DNA of 64,000 nucleotides, from contig JAKJHU010000531.1 in NCBI GenBank assembly GCA_022316685.1, positions 88,826-152,825 on the forward strand, in the 5' to 3' direction. Positions 53,471 through 64,000 of this stretch are shown in pieces (positions within the stretch are counted from its first letter, which is position 1; every line of letters begins with the position of its first letter). Made by a program: the position numbers and the translations under genes. The notes under the pieces are model-generated. The model made no database searches. It had not been told where the DNA came from and saw nothing but the letters and a program-made list of their open reading frames with translations. The stretch is from Progne subis subis (Eukaryota; Chordata; Aves; Passeriformes; Hirundinidae).

Positions 53471-56400
53471 TCTGCCCGAGCTGATTCCCTAGAGCCAAGG
53501 AGGAAGAAGCCATGCTCCGCAGGGGCCACAACCCCCATTGCAACATGTGCCCTCCCTGATGGCCTCTGCTCCCTTGGGGACAGTGTTAGGAGCAAGGAGA
53601 CATGGGGACAGCAAGGAGGACACAGCAGGACCCCTCAGTGGGTGGCATGTGGCCCTCTGCAAGTACCATGAGTTTTTCTCCGTTGGGAAAGCAGGACCTG
53701 TCACTGCTGCTATGGAACCTCAACAGGATGTAAAGGAGGGTTAGAGAGCTCAGGGGACAATGACACCTTACACTGATGGGACACAGCACCAGGGGATGTA
53801 AAATGGGCTCCAAAGCACCCACTGACTGCTCAGGATTTATTCAGACAGGCCATATCCTTATTCCAATCTGAGGACTCAACAAGTCCCTGCCTGGACATGA
53901 TGCTGTTGTTTCCACATGCTCCAGACACACTCCAGTGTAATCTGGAGCAAAACAGAGAAAGGCCTTATTAATTACCTTAATTATTTGGGCTGCCTTTAGA
54001 GCAACAAGGAGAGGGTGTCCTGAGAACACCCCGACCCTCAGAGCATCCGGCAGCGAGGGGCTTGACAAGCTTCTCCTTCCCCTGGTGACCATCCAGGATT
54101 TTGAACAGCTGGTGTGGATGACTTGCTTGAATTTGAACTGGCTGAAGTCAGGTGGGTGAGTTCCCCCCAAAGCCATGAAGTTTTTATGATTAAAATCCAG
54201 ATGGATTAACTAAACCACAATCAGCCTGTAGTTTAAAGGAGAACTATGAACACACAAGAAGCTGGATGGACATCACTGGTGTGCTCAGCCCCATCTGGGA
54301 TGGACACCTTGAATCCATCCCTCCAGCTCAGCCTCTTTTCCAGCCCTCATCTGTCTTAGGATAAACATCTCCATCAGTGGGACTTCCTCGTGTTTCCCAA
54401 GGAGGTGGTTTTACAGCACTTATCTTGCTGCCTACAAGTTTTCCTTCATACTTGACCTACATTTTTCCATCCAAAAGTTCACTCCCTTCAATCATTCCCT
54501 GCCATCATTCCCTCTCCCTGCTCCGTGTTTACACATCTCTAATATTTGCAGATGTCTCATGCTCCCACTTTAGTCACAACTCAGGCGAGCTCAGCTGATT
54601 TACTCACTCCCATTTCCTGCCAGTCTTCTTCCCAGCTCCGACTCTCTCCCATGCTGCTTTCCAGATCCCTGTCACATCCCAGATCCCACCTGGGCTCATA
54701 TGCAGCCCAGCATGGAGGGTACACTGAGTGCTCCAGCAGAGGATTGTGGGTGTCACCTGAAGCTGTTCCAGCTCCAGATTTGGGTAGGAAAAGGCAGCCG
54801 GAACAGGAGATTTCCCAGAGCTTTGTAGGGAAGCTGCTTGGGTTCATCCTGCTCTCATGTGGAAACAGAGCTGGCACAAGCAGGCTCTGCATGGATCCAC
54901 ACATATTTCCCTCTAAAATGTATTGTGATGATTCCCATCAGGGAATCATCTGGCAGAGGGTTGGGGTCACACACAGGGACATGTCCATGAATTTAATGAA
55001 AATATGGAAGGAGAGACTGCAAGGAGCTGGTGATACCACCAGGGAGGGCAGAAGCTGGAGCACTCATCCTGAACCAGGATTGCCTGGCTGCCTTCCATTC
55101 TTCCTTCCCTTTCCAGAGCACCTGCCTTTCACTGAGGGAAACACTGACCCCAGCCAGCCCTTGCCATTCCCTTGTGGCAGATCCTCCAGGTGCTGCAGCA
55201 GGAATTCCCTGCAGCTCTGCAGGATGGAAACTGCCTGTGTGTACTTCAAATCAGAGATATCCAAGACCTGCTGGTCCAACAGGGCTCTCCCACTCCACTG
55301 GGATCAGGCTGAGATACAGGTGGATCTCCAGGAGATCCCAGAGTCCTCCTGTCACGTCACCCACAAGAGATCCATGTCACAGACAAGGAGCAAATTCCCT
55401 GGGATGCTCAAGGATTTTGGTATCTCCAAGCTTATCCCACACAACCTCCTTAGTTCTGCTGTTAAAAAGGACATGTGAGAACTTTAGGACAGGAAGAAAT
55501 TTATTCCTTGCTTAGATCAACTGGGAAAGCTCCCTGGCTTTCCATCCTTGCCCTCTCTGGATTCTTCAGGAAGCAGGTTGGGCTGCAAGTCAGTGCTCCT
55601 GCCATTCTGGTTTGGCTTTTGGCAGATCTCCAGCCTGGCCAAGTAAATGTAAGTGACCTCAACTCCTAAAATAGCTCCAGTTTGGTGCCCTCTTCCTACA
55701 TTTTTAGCTCTGGAGGACTGGCTGCATGACTCCGAGGAAAGTACACAGGAATTTGGCTGCCTAAGAAAGGAGCCAACTTCAGACACCCAATTTATATGGA
55801 AGGAGGAGGACAGGCTATCTGTCCACGCATCAGGAATTTTGCAGTTGGGATGAAAAACCTCATCGGTAAAAGACATTTAAGAAAACCCAAAATGAATTGG
55901 ATTTCCAATAATGAATTCAGCTCTCTGTCTGCTCACACTTCCAGTGGGATCTGGAAGCAGTAGTCAGAGGGACGGTGCTTTCACAGGGAATTCTGTGCCA
56001 AATGGGAAGTTCTTCCCTGCCCTCACTATTCCCTCTGTCTCCTGTCAGTACCAGGACAGTATTCCCCACCAAACAGCTTTTCCAAAGTCTTTCTGTGCCC
56101 TCAGAATTTCTGCACAAATTTGGCCACTTTCAAGGCCAGTCCAGTTGCTGCCAGTATGTTGGAAACACTGCCACTGCCTGTGGAACCATTCCAGCTACAT
56201 CTTGGGAGAACTGAAGAGCAGGAATGGAGCAGCACTCTCAGGATACACCACCACTGCAGAGTATGCAGTGCTTGGGACAGTTTGGATGACCACTGGGAAT
56301 GCCGGCTGTAATTAACACAACAAACTGTTGTTTTCCCATTTGAACAGAATCAATGCTCGGGAAGTTTCCGCAAGGAAAATCCTGCTAATAGCACAAATGT

Positions 56401-59400
56401 AACAAACCCTTTTCCTTAATTAGAGGGAGGGGTTGGGGCAGCACCTCCAGCCCAAAATCCACTTCTCTGGAAGGGGGAGATGCAGACTGGAAAGACAGAG
56501 AGGGAAATAGGGAGTTTTCCCCTACAAAATAACCCCGAGAAGGAGACCTGGGAGTGTGCTTGGACCAGAGGTGAGGATCACTCTGGAAGTTGGACTACCA
56601 TCATGACTCTCCTCCTTTCCCTCTTCTCACTGGGTGCACCCAGCTCCCAGCAGGGATGGGAATAAAAATCCCTGCCTGTCCCTGCCAGATCCCCAGCCTG
56701 GAGCAGCCCCCTACCCTCCCAGAGCAGTTCCTGGGACTCACATTTCCATCCTGTCCTGAGAGGAGCATCTGGAGTGGCTGTGCCTCATTAATCTTGGACA
56801 CAGGGAAATGAGCACTGCTAATGAGCCACTCAGGCAGCTCTCCAAGCTCTGGCACATCAGGATGCAGCGTGGGAAGCAGGACAGGCTGGGGGGGAGAGAA
56901 GAGCCCCCTTGGATGGCAAAGGATTAAGGGAATGCTGAGGTCCAGGGCCAGCCAGGAGGAGTCACAAACACATCTGCAATGTCCAATTACCACTGTATTC
57001 AATTAACTCGACAGTAACGATGTGGAGCTTTAAACCAGCTTTTTTAAAAATTCTCGTTGCTATGGGCTGTTCCAACATCATCTCTGGAACAGCTGATTTT
57101 TTGTTTCTTTGATAGTTCTGGAGTTGTTATCCCTGCCTTGACACATTCACATGCTCTGGGCTAGGAGAGGGGAAAAAAACCCCACCAACCCAACCCTAAA
57201 CCCCAACAACTGGGCAGGATTATGGACTTGTATTGTTTTTCCTTCATTTTTAATATAAAGTTGCCTTTTGCTTGGTGATGACAGCATTGGAGCCGCAGCT
57301 CCTCTGTTTCCCAACCAGGGGAGCCTCTGCCCATTGTACCCAGCTCCAGAGGGCACGGAGTGGTGGCTGCAGTGGGTGCTAGCATGGGGCTGCCAGCAGG
57401 AATGCCTGGGACATGGATGGGGATGGGGGAATGGGAATTGGATGCATGCAGGCTGCAGGGAATGGCACTGTTGGGAATCCCAACTGGAGTGGGTGTTCCT
57501 CAAACACCACTGGAAACTCCACACGGAGCTGCTGGGCTGGCTGGCACATGCCCATTCCAGGCTCTCCATTACCATGCAGCCCACCCCTCTCCAGGGTTGG
57601 TTTTCCCAGAAGTTCTCCCCCAGCCATCCCATCCATGACAGCAGCTTGCATCCCGCTTGTTGTGTGTTGTTCTGGGCACAGCGGGGTCTGGGTCTGGCAC
57701 CAACCAGGCTCATCCTCAGGGAAGGTCCTGGGCATTGGAACGTCCCCTGTGCTCCCAAACTGTGGCTTCCCACCTACATCCCACAGGACCAGACCATATC
57801 CCTTGACCTGAGTGATGAAGTCACTCCCAAATTACCTGGAAGCAACCCGCTAGAGCTACTCACTCACCACTCAATCACCTCATGAAGCAGTTGATAGTTT
57901 TACAGTTTAAAAGTTTTCATTTTCATTTTAAAAATAAAGCATTTTAGCTTTAATTCCCAGTTCTTGGATTAAAGAGACTGTCTGAACACTCCTTCTTTTA
58001 GAGGGAAAAGCCCCAAATTTCCCCCTCCAAGCCACTCAAACCCAGTCTGACACACAACGCCCCAAGTGCTCATTGGTCAAAACTAAAAGAAAATAGCTTT
58101 AAAGTGTGAACCCCACACACCTGACACACTCAAGGCACAGGTAACAACTGCCACACTGTGTCACAGTATCAGGCAGTTCAACACATGCCTTGGGAAGGAC
58201 TGGAGTGGGAAAGGGTGGGAGAACCAGCACCTCAACCTGTCTCTGCAACCACACACATAACCCCAGCACCCACAGGTGATGGGCCGGGGGGCGGCAGTGC
58301 CAGTTCCCAGCCCCAGGCAGTGTCAGCTCCCAGCTCTGGGAATGCTCTCAGGAGACAGACACCAGTCACAGCCTCCTGGCTTTGCTCATCTGCTCATGGC
58401 ACCGAGGGCTGTTGTGTGCAGAGCCCAGGAAAAAGCCTGGTCTCATCCCAGCAGATGCCACAATCCCCTTGGAACAAATCCAGGAGGAAGAGCTTGTGCT
58501 CGTGGTTGTACTGAAGCAGGAAGCATTCCGTGGAAGAGCAGAGCTTGTGGACTCACTTTGGACAACTCTGGCAGTTCCTGTGCTGAGGGGACAGAACACA
58601 TGGCATCCCAACATGGCCATGTGCCTGTGCCTATTGATTAATCACAGTAATTAATGGCACACAGCTGGATGAACAGGAAGGCAGTGACCACTGCCAGGCC
58701 CTCCTGCTTCCCAAAGCCAGTTCCTGTCTCCATGCATGTCACAGGTTGCTCCATGTCCCTGCCCAGCAGTGTCTGCAGCCCTTTCCCTCTCACCAGAGCT
58801 CCCACTTTTCCCAGTGCAGGCTGGGATCTGGCTGGAGGTTATCCCCTGTCCAGCCACCCAGCCCTGCCTGACCACTCCTACAGCCCCCAGATCATTGCAG
58901 GAGGCTCTTGATCCCAGATCACTGCTACAAAACATCCCAATTCCCATGGAATATTTCCATTTCATTAGCAAACTCCACCTCGGGGTAGATGCATCCTCTC
59001 TGCAAGGGGGGTGAGTATGGGGTGACAGTGCTCTGCTCACCAATGTGAGCTCTTATCCCAGCATTCCTGATGTCAGTCTCCTGTTCAGTCCCCCCTCCTC
59101 ACATCCTGGGTGTGTCCCCTCTACTCATCCTGGGAATTCCCTGGCAGTGTCTGGGACACGGTGGCCCAGCCATGGTGGGCTGCCTGTGGGCACTGCTGCT
59201 AGACCCCAGGCACAGCCTGTCCCTATCCCAAGATCCCAGCCTGGGAGCACAGTGAGGCCAGAGGGACCAGCATTCCCAGGCTGCAGTTAATCCAGGCTGC
59301 TGCTCTGTGCTTCCCTTTCAAAAAGGGTCTTGGCTGGGCTGAAGAGAAGAGCAGCTTGACAGGAAGGCAAGGCCAGATGGAGTGTGGAGGTTCGTGTGGG

Positions 59401-59569
59401 AAATGGGTGGACACCAGTAGACAGGGACAAACAGCTGGTGACCAGGGAGACAGCAGCTCTCATTGACATCTGGAGGGCTCTGTCCTTGTGACACCACATG
59501 GCCATGCCCCAAGGTGGAAGAGGGGAGACCAGGCCTCCAGTTCCAAGGCCTCACTACATTGAGGAACGT

Positions 59570-59870
59570 TCTTCCCAATATCCCATCTAACCCTTCCCTC
59601 TGGTAGTGGGAAGCCATTCCCTATATCCTGTCCCTCCAGGCCCTTGTCACAAGTCCCTCTCCATCTCTCCTGGAGCCCCTTTAGGCACTGGAAGGGGCTC
59701 TGAGGTCTCTCTGGAACCTCCTCTTCTCCAGGTGAACACCCCCAGCTCTCCCAGAGGGGCTCCAGCCCTCAGAGCAGCTCTGTGGCCTCCTCGGGACTCA
59801 CTCCAGCAGCTCCATCCTGTACAATTCCTCACCTGCCAGCCCCCAGTGGGTCAGATACCAGCCCATCCTA
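59570..59870 (-). repeat. CR1 LINE fragment
   Basis: Antisense CR1 with CTTCCCAATATCCCATCTAA, CCTCTGGTAGTGGGAAGCC, TCTCCTGGAGCCCCTTTAGG and CTCGGGACTCACTCCAGCAG. It spans the point at which the ERV-A-split copy is interrupted. Confidence 0.85.
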
Positions 59871-60599
59871 CCAGCCCAATGACTTAAAAGTAATTAAAGA
59901 CCTATGCAAAACTGAAGCTAGACATGATGGAGTTGGGGACAGAGGGAAAGTGAGGTCCCTGCAATCCATTAGGATGGCTTGAGGAATTCACTCCCATTAG
60001 ATCCTGCTGCAGCCAGGGGCTTAGCAGGATTCAAAAGTGGATTAAACATTTATACAGCTAATGTGAACAACCTGTTACATTAGATAGGATTTAAAAAAAA
60101 TAAAGGCAAGACATTTCAGTGCCACGAGCCATAAATTACCCACCAGTGATGGGGATGAGGGAGAAGTTTCTCTGCTCATCCCCCTTCCAAGGAAGTGGTG
60201 AGGTTGGAAAATTGTTCTCAGGATAGTGTGAGTGTCCAGCCCAGCAAGGGCTTGTCACAGCAGGGCTGTCTTGTATCCAATGCCTAGGGAAGGGCCAAAT
60301 CCCGTACTTTGCCAGGATCCCCTTTCACAGCATCCTGTGAGGTCGCACTTGGCTCGAGTGGGAATGGGACAGGGTATAAGGCAGCAGGAGGAACCTGGTC
60401 CCTCATGTTATCCTTGTGCACCCCACAGAGATGGGCAAGCAGGCAAACAGCAGGGAGACAGAAGCATCCTGGTTCCTGAGCACCTTTCATGGTCACAGGG
60501 AAGTGCAGTTTTCCATGCTCATGCTGGGCCTTGCAGCCACCTCAACTTGTGCCCACAGGTCCCTTAAATGCAAGTAAAGATGATTTTGAGATGCTTATC

Positions 60600-61251
60600 T
60601 GTTGCGTTGTGCTCTGTGTTATTTATTTTCATATTGTATTTTAAGTTATTTATTTTCGTTGTAATGGTTTGTTCTGCACTCCCCTGTTCTCCTAAGAAAT
60701 GTTATGTTCTAAGGTTTGTCCCTGCCCCCCTTCCCTGTCAATCCTCCTATATTCCTCCCAGTCCCCTCCTACGGGCCCTGTCTGTCATTCGGCTGTTCCT
60801 CCCGGCTTCTAGAGAGTTCGAGTAAGGACATCGAGTGATAGGGCAGGAGCCAAGGAGGTTCCTCCCTTTATGTTCTCATTGGTTTCTTTGAATGTCCCTC
60901 CAACCCTGATCTACTCCCACCTTTTCCCTCATTGGATGTTAGTTTGTCTCTGCCCTTAGTCCCTTCCCTGTATTTAAGCCTGGAGCTCAGCACCCCGGAT
61001 GGCTTGGCTGGAGAGGCTCCCCTAAGGTTTGGATGTCCCCATGTGGGACTGAATAAACACCTTAGACTTTGCCCTCTAACTGAGTCCGACTCCTCCCTCC
61101 GCTGTCACTGTGGTCTCTCCCATGATAAGGGGAAAAGCCCCTTAGCTGCTCCTCTGGTTCCCAAAATCCAAAGGAGTGTTCCCTGTCTGATCGCAGTGTC
61201 AGAGCTAGCTTGGGTGGATGGAGCCGCTGCTCCGAGAAGGACACTGTGACA
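60600..61251 (+). mobile_element. Solo LTR with 6-bp target duplication
   Basis: 652 bp, TGTTGCG to GTGACA, flanked by a perfect CTTATC (60,594-60,599 and 61,252-61,257). TATTTAAG at 60,971-60,978 and AATAAA at 61,052-61,057 mark promoter and poly(A) signal. A 6-bp duplication fits a class II (ERV-K-like) element. Confidence 0.85.
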
Positions 61252-61257
61252 CTTATC

Positions 61258-62536
61258 AGCACTCCTGGCAGTTCCTATTGCTGGAGACACATAATGGGCC
61301 ATTGCTCATGTCAGACCCGAGAACTGCAACCTCTGGTTTTGTCTCCCTGGCTGAACATCCCTTGCAGAAATCTCCCACTCCCTTCCAGGGGAGGAAAGCC
61401 CCAGGATAACTCTCAGTCTCCGTGGTAAGCAGCAGGCAGGCGCTTCCAGCTGGCATCACTCCTCAGGCAGCGAATCAATCCCAAGGGATGTGCTACTGTG
61501 AGGAAGCCCCATTCCTGCTGCTCTCCCCTGGAGCAAGCCCAGGATAGGCTGGGGCTGTCCCTGTCCCTCATTATGCTCCACAGATTGGAAGTGCTTCCCC
61601 TGCATGCCCATGAGCAAGGGGTGTCTGGAGAACGGTCTCAGGACCACGCTCCGAGCAAGGCTGCCACCCCAGAGCTCCTGGTGCTTCCTGACAGTATCAT
61701 TTGAATGGGAGAGCAAGGAATGATGACAAACAAGAAACACAGCATGGCAGGAAAACACTGCTCCCTGCACACACAGGCAGAGACCACTGTGGATTCCTCC
61801 TCTCCACATCCAGCTCCATGGAAAATGACATGGAAGACAACTAGCTCCAAGGAATATGACACTGAAGACCAAGAGCAGGTCAGGGAGATACCCAGGTCTG
61901 AAGGGAGTTGAACTCATTACATTAAAGACAAACACAGCTCCTGCTCTGCCAGCACTAATCAGTCCTTCCCAACCTGCAGCTGTTCAGAAAATTCCAAGAA
62001 AATTCCACTTGCCTCCTCTCCCTCTGTAACCACCAGCAGTGGGGAATACTTGGGACTGGTGCCTGCAGGCACAGGGTGTTCCAGGCTCCCTGATCCCTTC
62101 TGGCACACCCCTCACCAGGAAAACCCCCATCCCAGCCACCTCTAGGCACCCTCTCCAGCTCTACCTTCTCTCTCCTGTCCATCTGCAGCCTCCACCCACC
62201 AGCAGCACTGCAGAACTGCTGTGCAGGGATAAGATTCCAGCCAAGATGCCAAACACATGTATCTGTTACTCCCAAGAGGATGAGCAGAGCAGGTGGCATT
62301 TCCTTCTTCAGCTAGGACCAGGAACACCAGGATGCTGGCACAGGCAGGGCTCTGGAAAACCAAATCCTTGCCAGGTGAGGCCATTTCATGCTGCTTTTTT
62401 AACAGAGTGGCCAAGTTGGCAGCATCTGGGAGAGCCAATGCTGCCAGCACTGCTCTTCCTGTGACACCCCAGGAGCATGGCTGGGAGAGAGGCTCCAGGG
62501 AAAAGCCAGGAGCTGGGAAGAGGAGTGAGGCTGAAG
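61258..62536. other. Host non-coding DNA
   Basis: Between two solo LTRs. No gene or repeat was recognised; open frames are short and overlapping. Confidence 0.55.
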
Positions 62537-62542
62537 CAGGTG

Positions 62543-62825
62543 TGTTGTTATATTATGTGAGCTTTTGTGAGATGTTTACAGCTCTGTAACTGAATTTTTT
62601 ACAGTCTGTACTGTAAACATCATGTTTTCAATTTTTTTTTTTTATGATAGTCAACTGATGGACTTCTAGCTTAGCCAGTGGGATGGAGAGGTAGTAACCT
62701 TGTTCTCCAATCCCTAGTCATTCTTTAAAACTTATAAAAGTGAGGTCTTTGTAAATAATAAAGTTCTTCAGCCTTCATCTTGTGGAGTCAGATCTGTGAG
62801 TATTTATTTGTGTCCTCTAGCGACA
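62543..62825 (+). mobile_element. Short solo LTR with 6-bp target duplication
   Basis: 283 bp, TGTTGTTATATT to AGCGACA, flanked by a perfect CAGGTG (62,537-62,542 and 62,826-62,831). TATAAAA at 62,733-62,739 and AATAAA at 62,757-62,762 are close together, as in short avian class II LTRs. Confidence 0.85.
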
Positions 62826-62831
62826 CAGGTG

Positions 62832-64000
62832 AGCCATTCTAGGCAGGCAGCTGCTGGCTCTGCCCACAGGAATGGGGTTGGAGCAGCGTGGACAGATGGC
62901 TACTTCTTGCCCAGGCAGCCTCCGTGTCTCATTCACAGATTTGCTGTCCCTGAGTCATTGCCCTTCAAAGGACAGCAGAGCTGAGCTCCTTCGTGGAGCC
63001 AGGCATGAGTCACATCCTAATGGCATACCGGTGACAGCAGGAATAGCCCCCAGCTGCCAAGTACATCCTGCCTCTGCCACCTGCCTGCCTCCCACCCTGG
63101 AGGGCAGCTCTGGAGCCTGCAGCAGAGGAAAAGCCTGTGGGGCATCTCTTGAGACAGGCCTGGGGCTGTGGGATGTTTTGACTAACCCTCTCTGTGTGTG
63201 ATCCTTGGCACTGCCCAGCACTGGGGTCAGGCCAGGCCATGTGTGATCCATGCTGGGCATGAATGGCTCCTTTCCTGATGGAAAAGAATCCTGTCCTCAT
63301 GCAGGGACCAGGTGAAGCCCACTGTGAGGGCAGGTCCAGCTGGGTTCAAGGAGACACCCTGTGCATCCCCTCCCACCTCCCGGTGCTGGTGTGGGAGGTA
63401 CTGCCTCCTCTCCCTGGGATTCATGTGGGGCTGGAAGTCAGCATGGCACCAGCAGATCCCTTTGTCCATGGGGAGCATGGATCACTGCCTGGTAGGAAAA
63501 GCAGCATGGCAAGACAGCCCTGATCTGGACGACCACAGGCAGCCTGTGACGATGGATGTGCAGAGCGAGGGGGCTGGGGGTCGTGTTGTTTTCCCAGATC
63601 TCACATTTTGCCGATATCACCGCACATGCTGCTGAGCTCCTGACTCCCAGAGCCTTCCTGCACCACACAGAGCAGGTGGATACTTTCCATCTCCAGCTGC
63701 TGAGGTGGCATCTCTGAGGAGTTCATCCCACCCTGCTGGTGAAGCCCCTGTGCCCACCATGCTCCCAGGAATGGGCACACATGGAGAAGAACCTGGGCTT
63801 GCATCTGGCACTGATGGCAGCAGGCACAGCCAGGAGCACATAGAGCAGGAACTGGCGCCAGAGCCTATGGCACTTGGAGATACTGGTGACAGTTTGATGG
63901 AGACAGATGTTACCCTCCCTCGCTGTCCCTGCACTATTTGCCAACCTGCCTGTTGCTCCATGGAGACCTGCTGCTGCCTTGGGAAACTTGTGGGTTGTCC
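62832..64000. other. Host non-coding DNA
   Basis: No gene, exon or repeat recognised to the window end. Confidence 0.5.

Noticed and set aside
54546..55478. 310-codon open frame on the + strand
   Set aside because: Low-complexity Ser/Pro/Leu translation with no domain, no splice or promoter support and no second evidence. Probably chance, though it is long for the region.

Overview
The window looks like a bird chromosome, most likely from a passerine. It carries many CR1 LINE fragments whose 3' ends match the CR1 3' family end, several avian-type long terminal repeats, and a stack of endogenous retroviruses. There are no bacterial-style operons. The only host gene I can support is a pair of exons on the minus strand (50,582-51,620) that look like the last two coding exons of a NALF/FAM155 protein, most likely NALF2. 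I found no tRNA, rRNA or CRISPR array.

Layout. 1-7,629 is host non-coding DNA with CR1 pieces. A CR1 copy (7,630-7,905, resuming at 39,857) was split by a provirus, here called ERV-A (7,906-39,856, + strand, 678-bp LTRs, tRNA-Arg primer site, gammaretrovirus-like pol, env of another type). ERV-A holds two later insertions. The first is ERV-B (9,894 to about 26,747, + strand, tRNA-Trp primer site), badly decayed and without a 3' LTR. ERV-B is itself interrupted by a solo LTR in its protease (13,037-13,796) and by ERV-C in its integrase (15,698-24,042, minus strand, tRNA-His primer site, 467-bp LTRs, 4-bp target duplication CAGG). The second insertion is an ERV-L element (30,192-36,860) in the integrase C-terminus of ERV-A, with an uninterrupted 1,042-residue pol frame. 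The nest is therefore CR1 > ERV-A > ERV-B > (solo LTR, ERV-C), with ERV-L as a second branch in ERV-A.

39,857-64,000 is host DNA with the rest of the split CR1, four or five LTR-like elements (two solo LTRs with perfect 6-bp target duplications at 60,600 and 62,543), more CR1 fragments, low-complexity tracts and the NALF2-like exons.

The ERVs have the usual retroviral plan: LTR promoter, primer site, gag, an in-frame gag stop that fits read-through, pro-pol, env, purine tract, LTR. The most unusual item is a small reading frame between pol and env that encodes a Cys/His-rich, then Arg-rich protein. It is present in both ERV-B and ERV-C and does not belong to the standard gammaretroviral gene set. 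ERV-C also has a Cys-rich block inserted between RNase H and integrase. ERV-A, ERV-B and ERV-C are all disrupted by stops, frameshifts, deletions or insertions; ERV-L is the least damaged. Family assignments rest on motifs read by eye; no database search was made.
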